Source of the DNA: Gemmobacter megaterium
Lineage (GTDB): Bacteria > Pseudomonadota > Alphaproteobacteria > Rhodobacterales > Rhodobacteraceae
Assembly: GCF_900156815.1 (NCBI RefSeq)
Contig: NZ_FTOT01000003.1
Location: 124,001-188,000, forward strand
Reading direction: 5' to 3'
Length of the DNA stretch: 64,000 nt
Part shown: piece after piece, positions 50,653 to 60,400 of the stretch
Numbering within the stretch: the stretch's first letter is position 1
How the letters are laid out: each line of letters starts with the position of its first letter
Program-made: the position numbers and the translations under genes
Notes under the pieces: generated by a model
The model's database searches: none
Told to the model about the DNA's origin: nothing
The model's input: only the letters and a program-made list of their open reading frames with translations

Positions 50653-51754
50653 GCTGAAATCGTTCGATCTTGCCGCGCTTGACCCGATGGACGAGGCCCG
50701 CCGCCAGATCGAGATCTGCAACGCCTGCCGCTATTGCGAGGGGTTCTGTGCGGTCTTTCCCGCGATGACCCGGCAAAAGGCCTTTGCCGATGGCGATCTG
50801 ACGCAACTGGCCAACCTGTGCCACAACTGCCGCGGCTGCTATTATGCCTGCCAATATACCGCGCCGCATGAATTCGCGCTGAACATCCCCGCCGCGCTGG
50901 CCGAGGTGCGGGTGGACAGTTGGGAACGGCTGGCGCGTCCACAGGCAGTTGCGCGGGCGTTCCAGAGCCACGGGGTGGCCATGGCGGGGCTGCTGGTGGT
51001 GGCGCTGGCCTGGTTCTTCTGGGCGCTGACGGCACTGCGCCCTGACTCGGGGGCGGGGTTCTATGCGCATCTGGCGCATAACACGCTGGTGGCCATCTTT
51101 GTCCCCGCCTTTGTGCTGCCCCTGGCGCTGATCGCGCTGTCGGTGCGGGATTACTGGCGCGAGGTGGGCGGGGGTCGGGTGCGGCTGGCCCATCTGCTGC
51201 GGGCCTTCGACAGTGCGGCGCGGATGAAGAACCTGTCGGGCGGCCATGGCGAGGGCTGCAATTTCGAACAGGGCGACCGTTTCAGCAACCGCCGCCGGGT
51301 GTTCCACCAGTTGATGATGTATGGCTTTCTGCTGTGCTTCGGTGCCACGGCCAGCGGGACAGTGATGCACTATGCCCTTGGCTGGGAGGCCCCCTATCCG
51401 CTGTGGTCGCTGCCCAAGCTGCTGGGTGTGCCGGGGGGCGTGATGATGGTGGCAGGCGCCGCAGGTCTGGCCTGGCTGAAGCTGCGCGCCGATCCGGCGC
51501 TTGGCGCCGCGCGGGTCTGGGGGGGCGAGATGGCCTTTGTCCTGTTGCTGGGTGCGGTCGCGCTGACGGGGCTTGCGCTTTATGCGGCAACGGGATCGGG
51601 GCTGGTGGGGCCGCTGCTGGCCATTCATCTGGCCACGGTCATGGTGCTGTTCCTGTTGATGCCGTTTTCCAAGATGGTGCATGGCTTTTTCCGGCTGGCG
51701 GCCCTGGTGGCCGAGGCGGGCAAGCCTGCGCCGGGCGGCGGCGGGGGCGCCTGA
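50642..51754 (+). CDS. tcuB: Tricarballylate utilisation membrane Fe-S protein TcuB
   Basis: A 370-residue protein that reoxidises the TcuA flavin and sends electrons to the quinone pool. Two cysteine clusters for 4Fe-4S centres are near the start: CNACRYCEGFCAVFP and CHNCRGCYYACQYTAPHEF. After about residue 100 the sequence is mostly hydrophobic with six or so helices containing His residues likely to bind heme, for example HNTLVAIFVPAFVLPLALIAL and MMYGFLLCFGATASGTVMHYAL. ATG 50642 lies inside tcuA; the longer frame from 50609 is not needed. The tcuC citrate/tricarballylate carrier of Salmonella is missing, replaced by the Tct system. Confidence 0.92.
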   Translation: MSHELKSFDLAALDPMDEARRQIEICNACRYCEGFCAVFPAMTRQKAFADGDLTQLANLCHNCRGCYYACQYTAPHEFALNIPAALAEVRVDSWERLARPQAVARAFQSHGVAMAGLLVVALAWFFWALTALRPDSGAGFYAHLAHNTLVAIFVPAFVLPLALIALSVRDYWREVGGGRVRLAHLLRAFDSAARMKNLSGGHGEGCNFEQGDRFSNRRRVFHQLMMYGFLLCFGATASGTVMHYALGWEAPYPLWSLPKLLGVPGGVMMVAGAAGLAWLKLRADPALGAARVWGGEMAFVLLLGAVALTGLALYAATGSGLVGPLLAIHLATVMVLFLLMPFSKMVHGFFRLAALVAEAGKPAPGGGGGA

Positions 51755-51903
51755 CCGCCCCGGCCCCATCAAGGCGCTTGATCGCTGGCGCGGTTGCCGT
51801 CATCCTCTGCCCTACGCCTGCCCTTGGGGGGCGGGGCACGTCGATGACCAACCGAACGCGACGGGCGCCCCCGCCAGACGGTGGCCCCCGGATGGGGCCG
51901 CCT

Positions 51904-52848
51904 ATGCACACAACCGCCCGCCAGCATGTCACGCGCATCGAAACCGCCATCCGTTCGGGGTTGGCGGCACGTTCCTCCCTGGCGGCATCCTGGGCACGGT
52001 CGGCCACGCTCTATCGGTTGGACCCGGCGGCCTCGTCGGGGGTGGACCAGCGCATGACGGCGGCGGAACTGGCGCTGGCCCGCGAACGGATGGGCGCGCT
52101 TTTGCCCACGGCGGCGCCGCATCTGGACCGGCTGTTCCAGACCGTCGGGGGCCTGGGCGCCTGCATCGTGCTGGCCGATGCCGATGGCGTGGCGCTGGAC
52201 CGGCGCGGCAACAGCCGGGATGACGGCGATTTCGCGGCGGCGGGTCTGTGGACCGGCACCGCCTGGTCCGAGGCACAGGCCGGAACCAATGGCATCGGCA
52301 CCTGCCTGGCCGAAGGCCGCGCCGTCACCATCCACCGCGACCAGCACTTTCTGGCCCGCAACATCGGGCTGAGCTGTTCCTCGGCGCCGGTCTTTGGCCC
52401 CGAAGGCGACCTGCTGGCGGTGATCGACGTCTCGACCGCCCGCCCCGATCTGACAGAGGCCATCGGCGGCCTGATCGGTGCCACCGTGACCGAAGCCGCC
52501 CGCCGGGTCGAGGCGGATCTGTTCAGCCAGACCTTTCCCACGGCCTGGCTGGTGCTGGTGCCGGGGACCGAACGCGGGATTGGGGCGGTGCTGGCGGTGG
52601 ATGCCGATGATCTGGTGATCGGGGCGACGCGGGCGGCGCGGCTGCATCTGGATCTGTCAGGCGATCTGCACCACAGCCCCCGCCCGCTGGCCGATGTGTT
52701 GGGACAGGCGGTCCCGGATGGATTCGACGATGCGGAACGTGGCGTGATTGCCCGTGCGCTGGCCCGCACCGGGGGCAACATCTCGGCCGCTGCGCGGGCG
52801 CTTGGCCTTAGCCGCGCGACCCTGCACCGCAAGCTCGACCGCCGCTGA
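51904..52848 (+). CDS. AcoR-like GAF/Fis-type regulator lacking an AAA+ domain
   Basis: A 314-residue regulator of acetoin/glycerol-metabolism type. The GAF part (about residues 60-200) has [70 protein letters not shown] and [16 protein letters not shown]. The C-terminus is a Fis-type helix-turn-helix, [37 protein letters not shown]. Full AcoR-type activators have a sigma-54-contacting ATPase between these; it is absent here, with the gap bridged by about 100 residues. ATG 51904 is used; ATG 51844 and 51892 are possible earlier starts. It is followed by the aldehyde dehydrogenase it probably controls. Confidence 0.85.
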   Translation: MHTTARQHVTRIETAIRSGLAARSSLAASWARSATLYRLDPAASSGVDQRMTAAELALARERMGALLPTAAPHLDRLFQTVGGLGACIVLADADGVALDRRGNSRDDGDFAAAGLWTGTAWSEAQAGTNGIGTCLAEGRAVTIHRDQHFLARNIGLSCSSAPVFGPEGDLLAVIDVSTARPDLTEAIGGLIGATVTEAARRVEADLFSQTFPTAWLVLVPGTERGIGAVLAVDADDLVIGATRAARLHLDLSGDLHHSPRPLADVLGQAVPDGFDDAERGVIARALARTGGNISAAARALGLSRATLHRKLDRR

Positions 52849-52860
52849 CCGCAGATTCCT

Positions 52861-52900
52861 GGGCGCACCTGTCGCAATCCTGCGACAGGTCGGGGCGCCC
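52861..52900. promoter_or_regulatory. Nested inverted repeat upstream of the aldehyde dehydrogenase
   Basis: ACCTGTCGCA-ATCC-TGCGACAGGT (52867-52890) has perfect 10-bp arms and a four-base centre, and GGGCGC/GCGCCC (52861-52866, 52895-52900) adds an outer pair. It lies between the regulator stop and the dehydrogenase start, and may be the binding site of the Fis-type domain. No T-run follows. Confidence 0.55.
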
Positions 52901-52991
52901 AATCCCGCAGGCAGGGCTGACCCGCAGGCGCGGGCCGCCGATCATCCGGACAAGGCCGCGAGGAGGCGGCCCGAACCCGGAGGAACCACCC

Positions 52992-54512
52992 ATGAACGAG
53001 ATGACCCACAAATCCCACCTTGTCGGTTCGCCCTTCAAGGCGCGCTATGACAATTTCATCGGCGGCAAATTCGTGCCCCCCGTCGCCGGCCGCTACATGG
53101 ACAACATCACCCCGATCACCGGCGAGGTGGTTTGCGAGGTTGCGCGCTCTGGCCCCGAGGACATCGACGCCGCGCTTGATGCCGCCCATGCCGCCAAAGA
53201 GGCCTGGGGCAAGACCAGTGCGGCGCACCGCTCGAACCTGCTGCTCAAGATCGCGGATGTCATGGAGGCCAATCTTGAAACGCTGGCCACCGCCGAAACC
53301 TGGGACAACGGCAAGCCGATCCGTGAAACGGTGAATGCCGACATCCCGCTGTCGATCGACCATTTCCGCTATTTCGCCGGGGTCCTGCGCAGCCAGGAAG
53401 GCACCATGAGCGAGATCGACCACGATACCGTGGCCTATCACTTTCACGAACCGCTGGGGGTGGTGGGCCAGATCATCCCGTGGAACTTCTCGATCCTGAT
53501 GGCGGCGTGGAAACTGGCCCCGGCGCTGGCGGCGGGCAACTGCATCGTGATGAAGCCTGCCGAACAGACCCCGGCCGCCATTCTGGTGCTGGCAGAGCTG
53601 ATCGCCGATCTGCTGCCGCCGGGTGTGCTGAACATCGTCAACGGTCTGGGGGCCGAGGCAGGCGATGCGCTGGCGCGCTCGAACCGGATCGCCAAGATCG
53701 CCTTTACCGGATCCACCGCGACGGGGCGCAAGATCATGGAGGCGGCGACCGTCAACCTGATCCCCGTCACGCTGGAACTGGGGGGCAAGTCGCCCAACAT
53801 CTTCTTTTCCGACGTGATGGCGCAGGACGATGCCTTTCTGGACAAGGCGGTCGAGGGGTTTGTGCTGTTCGCCTTCAATCAGGGCGAGGTCTGCACCTGC
53901 CCGTCCCGCGCGCTGATCCAGGAAGACATCTACGAAGAGTTCATCGCCCGCTGCATTGCGCGCGTGAAAGCGATCCGGCAAGGCGACCCGCGCGAGATGG
54001 CCACCATGGTCGGCGCGCAGGCCAGCAAGCAGCAATTCGACAAGATCATGTCCTATTTCACCATCGGCGTGGAAGAAGGCGCCGAAGTGCTGGTCGGGGG
54101 CGATGCGGCACGGTTCAACGGGGATATTTCGGGCGGCTATTACATCCAGCCGACCATTCTCAAGGGCCACAACAAGATGCGCGTGTTCCAGGAGGAAATC
54201 TTTGGCCCCGTGGTATCCGTGACCACCTTCAAGGACGAGGCCGAGGCGCTGGCGATTGCCAATGACACGATGTACGGCCTTGGCGCCGGTGTCTGGACGC
54301 GCGACGGCACCCGCGCCTACCGCTTTGGCCGTGCGATCGAGGCGGGCCGGGTCTGGGTCAACAACTATCACGCCTACCCGGCCCATGCGGCCTTTGGCGG
54401 CTACAAGCAATCGGGCATCGGGCGCGAAACCCACAAGATGATGCTGGACCATTATCAGCAGACCAAGAACATGTTGGTCAGCTACAACCCCAACAAGCTC
54501 GGGTTCTTCTGA
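52992..54512 (+). CDS. Aldehyde dehydrogenase (AldB/ExaC-like)
   Basis: A 506-residue NAD(P)-dependent aldehyde dehydrogenase. Catalytic Cys301 in [15 protein letters not shown] and general-base Glu262 in [14 protein letters not shown]; the cofactor-binding part is [40 protein letters not shown], and [13 protein letters not shown] lies near the end. The double Cys (CTC) and overall length match AldB/ExaC-type acetaldehyde dehydrogenases used in alcohol oxidation. GGAGGAAC precedes ATG 52992. A hairpin terminator follows at 54521. Confidence 0.95.
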   Translation: MNEMTHKSHLVGSPFKARYDNFIGGKFVPPVAGRYMDNITPITGEVVCEVARSGPEDIDAALDAAHAAKEAWGKTSAAHRSNLLLKIADVMEANLETLATAETWDNGKPIRETVNADIPLSIDHFRYFAGVLRSQEGTMSEIDHDTVAYHFHEPLGVVGQIIPWNFSILMAAWKLAPALAAGNCIVMKPAEQTPAAILVLAELIADLLPPGVLNIVNGLGAEAGDALARSNRIAKIAFTGSTATGRKIMEAATVNLIPVTLELGGKSPNIFFSDVMAQDDAFLDKAVEGFVLFAFNQGEVCTCPSRALIQEDIYEEFIARCIARVKAIRQGDPREMATMVGAQASKQQFDKIMSYFTIGVEEGAEVLVGGDAARFNGDISGGYYIQPTILKGHNKMRVFQEEIFGPVVSVTTFKDEAEALAIANDTMYGLGAGVWTRDGTRAYRFGRAIEAGRVWVNNYHAYPAHAAFGGYKQSGIGRETHKMMLDHYQQTKNMLVSYNPNKLGFF

Positions 54513-54520
54513 AGGTCGTC

Positions 54521-54554
54521 AGGGATCAGGGGCGCGTGTCGGCCCCTGGTCCCT
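54521..54554. terminator. Terminator-like hairpin between aldehyde dehydrogenase and response regulator genes
   Basis: AGGGATCAGGGGC (54521-54533) pairs with GCCCCTGGTCCCT (54542-54554) along 13 positions with one G-U, around an eight-base loop. It sits between two convergent genes. No T-tract, so Rho or RNA-stability roles are also possible. Confidence 0.55.
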
Positions 54555-54617
54555 GGCCGGCACCTGCCGGATCGGTGGCATGGCGCAAGCCGCGGGCGGC
54601 CCCATGTTCCTGCCGGG

Positions 54618-55241
54618 TCACAGATCCAGCAGCCCAAGGCGCACGGCGCGCACGACAAGCGATGCGGTCGAATTCACATCCAGCTTGCGCATCAACGAGG
54701 CCCGGTGGCTTTCGACCGTCTTGGGGCTGATCGACAGTTTCGTTGCAATGCCCGCGTTGGTCAGCCCTTCGGCAATGCCGGCCAGCACCTCGCGTTCGCG
54801 CAGCGAAAGATCGTGGCCATGATCTGCCAGCGGTGCGATGGCGGCCAGTACATCCGCAGATCGGACGATCTGTCCGGCCGCGACGCGAGTGATTGCTGCC
54901 AGAACCTCTGCCAGGGCGGTGGATTTGGTCATCAGGCCGGGAAGCCCCGCCTGATGCAACTGTGCCAGTGTCGCAGGGTTGGCATTGCCGGTCACGATCA
55001 GGCAACGTGTGCGGGGCGCCCAGCGGCGCAGTTCGATAAAGACCTCCAGGCCATTGGCACCCGGCAGCCCGTGGTCGATCAGCGCAACATCGGGTTCGTG
55101 CATACGCCCCAGCGCGATTGCCGCCAAGCCCGACACGGCGGTCGCCACCACCGCGAAACGCGGGTCGTCCGCCAGTGATCGTTGCATGCCCGACAAGGTG
55201 AAGGCATGATCCTCGGCAAGCAGAACGCGGATCCGGGGCAT
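54618..55241 (-). CDS. LuxR/NarL-family response regulator
   Basis: A 207-residue two-component regulator. Receiver: acidic pocket LLAEDH, phospho-acceptor Asp56 in VALIDHGLPGANG, Thr in LIVTGNA, Lys in GLMTKSTA. LuxR HTH at the end: LSLREREVLAGIAEGLTNAGIATKLSISPKTVESHRASLMRKLDV. Start ATG 55241 has AGAGGG upstream; the 30-codon extension to 55331 overlaps the divergent kinase gene. Only 16 bp separate the two start codons, so their promoters must overlap one another's coding regions. Partner kinase is the next gene. Confidence 0.92.
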   Translation of the reverse strand: MPRIRVLLAEDHAFTLSGMQRSLADDPRFAVVATAVSGLAAIALGRMHEPDVALIDHGLPGANGLEVFIELRRWAPRTRCLIVTGNANPATLAQLHQAGLPGLMTKSTALAEVLAAITRVAAGQIVRSADVLAAIAPLADHGHDLSLREREVLAGIAEGLTNAGIATKLSISPKTVESHRASLMRKLDVNSTASLVVRAVRLGLLDL

Positions 55242-55257
55242 CTGCGCCCTCTTTGGA

Positions 55258-57264
55258 ATGGAACACCCTGCCATGCGCAAGGCGTTGCTGGTTGCATTTG
55301 TACTCTGCGCCCTGGCAAGTCTGTCAAGCACGGTTGATCGCGCGGCGGGGCAGGTGCTGGACCTTGACGGTCCCGTTGCGGCGGATCGGGTGTTCGCGGG
55401 CCATGTCAGCTATCTGCGGGATCCCTCGGGGGCCTTGGGGCTGGACCAGGCGCTGGCGCTGCCCTTCACGCCGGTCGAGGGGCAGAGCGCCGATTTCGGG
55501 TATACCCGTGATGCCTTGTGGCTTCGGATCGCGTTGCAGAATTCGACCGACGTCCAGGCGGATTGGCGGCTGCATCTGCGCGAGAATTTCTTTCCCGACT
55601 TCGACATCTGGCTGCTGCGTCAGGATCAACCGCCCGTGTTGCTGGAACATCACAACCGGACGACACCCTTTGCGGCACGGCAGGTTTCCTATCCCGAAGT
55701 GGTCGTCCCGTTCCATCTGGCACCGGGGGACAGTGGCACGCTGATCCTGCGCTACACCTCTGGGGGTTCGTCCGAACTGTCGTTCGCGCTGCATACCGAA
55801 CAGAGCTTTGAACATCTGGCGGCGCGCAAGACCGCCAAGAACTTCATCTACTACGGGATGATGCTGTTTCTGGTGATTTCGGCGGCACTGGCCTGCGCGA
55901 TCACCCGGAGGGGCATTTTCGCGGCCTATTCCGGTTATGCGCTCAGCGGATTGTTGTTCCTGATGCACGCCGATGGCAATGCGTTCCAATATCTCTGGCC
56001 AGAGTTTCCGGTGTTCAATGCCTATGCGTCGGTGCTGGTCGGTGCTGGCATCATCGTCTTCGGGGCCAATTTCGCACGCCAGTTCCTGCAAACCGCCGTG
56101 CATCACCCGATCATCGACAAGGTGCTGCTGGCGTTGATGGCGCTGACCCTTGGTCTGGTGGCCTCCACCGCCGTGATCGACGCGCAACCTGTCAAGAAGG
56201 CGCTGGTATTGCTGGCCCTGCTCAGCACGCTGCTGTTCACCCTGGCGGGGCTGGTGGCTGCGCGCAGTCGGTTCAGCGAGGTGCGGTTCTACATTCTGGC
56301 CTGGGGCGGCGCGGTTCTGTCGAGCGCGATCATGACAGGGCGGCACTGGCTGGGCCTGGAGATCTCCGAGGAGGTGCAGTTCGATTCCATGCGTGTGGTG
56401 CTGCTGGCCGATGCCGCCTTCATGGGGTTGGCGATTCTGGACAGGTTCAACCAGATGAAGCGGGCGCGTCAGCAGGCGCTTGAATCGTCGTTTTCCGAAA
56501 CGCGCCGCAATCTGGATCTCAGCCGTCGCCTTGCCGATCTGGAAGAGCGGTATGCGCTGGCGGTTGCCCTCGCACAGTCAAGCCAGCGGCGGATTGCCGA
56601 TACCGTTCACGACCTGCGCGGCCCGCTTGGCGCGCTGCGGCTGAATGTGCAGCGGCTGCTGCATGGCCGCGGGGGCGGTTCCGTCCGCGAGGATTTTGAC
56701 GGCACCTTCGACTATCTGGAAGGGTTGGTCAGTACGGAACTGGCGCGGTTTTCAGAGCTTGACGCGCCCGACCCGCCACAGCCCGACGATCCGGGCACGA
56801 CAGAGCCCTATTCCGCCGATCTGGTCCTGGGTGCGGTGGCCGAGATGTTCGGCGCTGCGGCGCGGGCCAAGAGGCTGGATCTGCGCCACGTCCGCTGTAG
56901 CGCGCAGGTGGACCTACCGCCGCTGGCGTTCATGCGGATTGCGGGAAACCTTGTGTCGAATGCAATCAAATACACGCCCGGCGGCAAGGTGCTGGTTGGC
57001 GTCCGCCGTCGGGCCGGGCGCCTGTGGCTGGAGGTGCACGACACCGGGCCGGGCCTGTCCCCGACCGACTTTGCCGGACTGCTGGCCCCTTTGGCCCGGC
57101 TGGATCAGCCAGGGGCCGAAGGGGCCGGGCTTGGCCTGGCGATCGTGCATGATCTGGTGCGCCAGCATGGGCTGGATCTGCGGTTGCTGTCCGGTCGGCG
57201 GTCGGGTTGTTCCATCGCGGTTGCCATTTCGCCCCGTCGTCCCCCCGGCACCAAAATGGGTTGA
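55258..57264 (+). CDS. 7TMR-DISM sensor histidine kinase
   Basis: A 668-residue membrane sensor kinase. Signal peptide (MRKALLVAFVLCALASLSS), then a periplasmic 7TMR-DISMED2-like domain (about residues 30-190, with GYTRDALWLRIALQNSTDVQADWRLHLREN), seven hydrophobic helices (about 195-410), a coiled-coil stretch (KRARQQALESSFSETRRNLDLSRRLADLEERYALAVALAQ), HisKA H-box RRIADTVHDLRGPLGAL, and ATPase motifs LVSNAIKYTPGG, VHDTGPGLS, GAGLGLAIV. ATG 55273 is a likely alternative start, better placed for the signal peptide. Carbohydrate binding by the DISM domain is known for some relatives. Confidence 0.9.
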   Translation: MEHPAMRKALLVAFVLCALASLSSTVDRAAGQVLDLDGPVAADRVFAGHVSYLRDPSGALGLDQALALPFTPVEGQSADFGYTRDALWLRIALQNSTDVQADWRLHLRENFFPDFDIWLLRQDQPPVLLEHHNRTTPFAARQVSYPEVVVPFHLAPGDSGTLILRYTSGGSSELSFALHTEQSFEHLAARKTAKNFIYYGMMLFLVISAALACAITRRGIFAAYSGYALSGLLFLMHADGNAFQYLWPEFPVFNAYASVLVGAGIIVFGANFARQFLQTAVHHPIIDKVLLALMALTLGLVASTAVIDAQPVKKALVLLALLSTLLFTLAGLVAARSRFSEVRFYILAWGGAVLSSAIMTGRHWLGLEISEEVQFDSMRVVLLADAAFMGLAILDRFNQMKRARQQALESSFSETRRNLDLSRRLADLEERYALAVALAQSSQRRIADTVHDLRGPLGALRLNVQRLLHGRGGGSVREDFDGTFDYLEGLVSTELARFSELDAPDPPQPDDPGTTEPYSADLVLGAVAEMFGAAARAKRLDLRHVRCSAQVDLPPLAFMRIAGNLVSNAIKYTPGGKVLVGVRRRAGRLWLEVHDTGPGLSPTDFAGLLAPLARLDQPGAEGAGLGLAIVHDLVRQHGLDLRLLSGRRSGCSIAVAISPRRPPGTKMG

Positions 57265-57413
57265 TCACCTGATACCGCCGGACGCAGCGCCACGATACCT
57301 TGGTTTACGCTACGTCAGTCCGGGCAGGGAGCCTTGGCCTTGCAGCCGCAGGGCCCCGCGCCTGGCATCCGTCGTGGCCGAACCCGACCTGTTGCGGAAA
57401 GTGAGGATGTGTC

Positions 57414-60400
57414 ATGACGCGGTCTCTGGCCCCCCTGCCCCCGGATCCCCTGTCCACCGAACAACCGCTGGTGGATCGCTGGAAAACCGCTGTCGGGCTG
57501 GATACCGGCTGGGATGACCTGCTGGCGCTGTCCCCCGAAACCCGCCCCGCCGCCCCACGGCCCCGCCCCGACCCGTCCGGGCCATCCGCCGACGGCGTGG
57601 TGACATCGGCGCCGGATCTGCGCTTGCCCGCCGCCGCCCCCGCAATCTCCGCAACCCCGGCGGGGGCCCTTTTCCAGATGCCGCCCCCCGGCACGCCGGA
57701 TCATGGTGGCGCCGCGCCGCCCGGTGGGGTCGAGGCCCCCGGCGACGACCTGGACCTGTTCCACCTGCAACTGGGGCGGACCCGTGACAACCTGGGCGAT
57801 CTGCGCAACGAGCTGTCGAATGCCGAAGATGCCGTTGCCACGGCGCGTCAGGCGCTGGAACTGCCCGGTCAGATCGAAGACCAGGCGACGCAGTTTCTTG
57901 CCTCGATCAAATCGGCCCGGTTCAGCCTGAAAATCGCTGACAAGGTCGGGCCGCTCAAGGTCTTTGCCAAGGCGCTCGACAAGGCGATGAGCAGCGTCGA
58001 GAGCGTCTCTGCACAAATCCGCAACAAGGCGCGCGAGATCGACCAGAAGGTCCAGGCGTCGGGCTATATCGAAAAACTCGAAGCGGCCGAGGACAAGCTT
58101 CAGGACTATCAGCTTGACGTGTTGCTGACCGAGCTGAAGGTTGGCGAGTATGAAGATACGGTCGGGACCGTGATCTTCGGGCTGGATCTGGTCGGACCGG
58201 CGGCGGATCCGTTCCGTACGGCTGCGGATGGCGTCGCGGCCCCGTTGAACGTGCTGCTGAACGAGGTGAACGGCACCTACGAGACCTTGCAGGGCGCGCT
58301 GGACGACCTGCGCGACAACTTCACCTCGTCCCTGTTCAACGGGCTCGTGTCGGTGGGATCGCTGTTTGGCAAGATCAACGCGACTCTGGCGCCGTTGGCA
58401 ACGCCGCTGAACGCGATCTACAAGGCTCTCAAGCCGGTGGAGCGGCTGCTGGATGCGGCGGGGCTCGTCTACAAGTTCACGGTCGGCCCGGTGGTGGACT
58501 GGTTGCTGGATTCGCTTGGGATCACGAAAATCCTGGATGCGGCAGCCAGGAAACTGACCTCGTTCCTGCCAAGTTCGACCGTCCTCAATGGTCTTGCGGC
58601 GGGTATCGACGCGGCCTTTGACCGGATCGAGGGTTTTCTGGACATCGACGGCTGGACCACGGGCGTGGACGACCTGCTGCGCGACCTGACCGATGACCTG
58701 ATCCCCGATCTGGGGGGCATGGCCTCGGGCAACCTGCGTATCGGCACCAATGGCAACGATACGCTTCTGGGCCGTGACGGGGTGAACGACATCCTTGATC
58801 CGCGCGGCGGCGACGATCTGGCCTATGGCGGCAGCGGCGATGATATCATGGTCGCGGGCGCCGGGCATGATACGCTTTTCGGTGGTGCGGGCACCGACCG
58901 GCTGGTCATGCTGGGGGACCTGTTCGAGTTCACGGTCGCGGTTCCCGTGGTGGATGGCGCGGTCACATGGCGCCATTCCAGCGGTCGCAGTGAAACGGCA
59001 CATGAGTTCGAGTTCTTTGTCTTCAACGACATCACCGTCGCGCGGTCAGAGTTGGGCGCGAATTTCATCTTGCCCAACGGCCCGATCGTGCTGGGCACCG
59101 ACGACGACGACCAGATTTACGCCAGGGCGACGGCGGTCGAGATCCGCGGGCTGGCCGGGGATGACAACATCTTTGGCTCGCCTCTGGCGGATACCATTCT
59201 GGGCGGCGACGGCAATGATGTGATCGCCAGCGGCGATGGCGCGGATCTGGTTTATGGCGGCGGTGGCACCAACACCTGGTACCTGCCCGAGGACAACCGC
59301 TCGGGCAATCCGCGCGTTCAGGTCGAACTGACGGCGGGCTGGGCCTGGGACGGCTATGGCCGCGACACGCTGGATGGTATCCAGAACATCACGCTGGACG
59401 ACACCCGCGACAGCGATCTTCTGGGCAGCGCCGAAAACAACGTGATCATCGCCAGCGGCGGGCGCGACTGGATCGACGGACGTGATGGGGATGACCTGAT
59501 CTTTGCCGGGTCGGGCAACGATACCATCGTGACGGGACCGGGCACCGACACGGTGTTTGGCGGCGATGGCAATGATGCGGTGATCGTCGGCGGTTCGGTC
59601 AGCGCGGCGCGGGGGCAGCGGTTTCATGGCGGTGATGGGTTCGACCGGCTGGCCTATACGACCGAACTGACCAACTATGACCTGCGCCCGCTGAATGGCT
59701 GGGTTCTGGGCCCGCTGCATCAGACGGATTCTTTGCGCATCAATGCGGCCACCGGCGTGATCACACGCTATGCCGCCGATGGCCTTACCGTTCTGGCACA
59801 GGACCGCTCGGAGGGATTCGAGATGTTCATCGGGTCGGACAGCGGCGACACATTGCTGGGTGCCACACCGGGCGCGGGATCGCAGTTGATCATCGACGGC
59901 GGCGGCGGCGACGATGTGCTGTATTCGCGCGGCGCCTCGTTGACGGCGGGCGGCACCGGCGACGATACGCTTCATGCCACCCTGCCACCAGAGGCCGCCC
60001 GATCAAGCGGCACCATGAGCTTTGATGGCGGGAATGGGTATGACGTGCTCGACACCCGCGCGATTGACGCCCGGTGGTTCGTCCGGCTGCAAGGATCGCT
60101 TGGCACACGGATCGAAGCCTATGATGCCCAGGAGGCGCGGGATCTCGTCAATCTCGCCGATCCGGGCGCGAGCGGCGTCAGCCGGTTGTTCTCGGGCAAC
60201 ATGACGGGCATCGAGGAGCTCCATCTTGGCGATCAGGCCGATCAGGTTCTGCTGATGGGGCGTGAACGCCTGACCGTTCATGGTGGCGCTGGAAACGATG
60301 TATTGCGGCGTCTGGCGTCGAATGACGGCTCGTCCTCGGCCACGCTGTTTGGTGGCGCGGGCGATGACTTTCTGGAGTTGATCCTGGACGGTCAGCTCTA

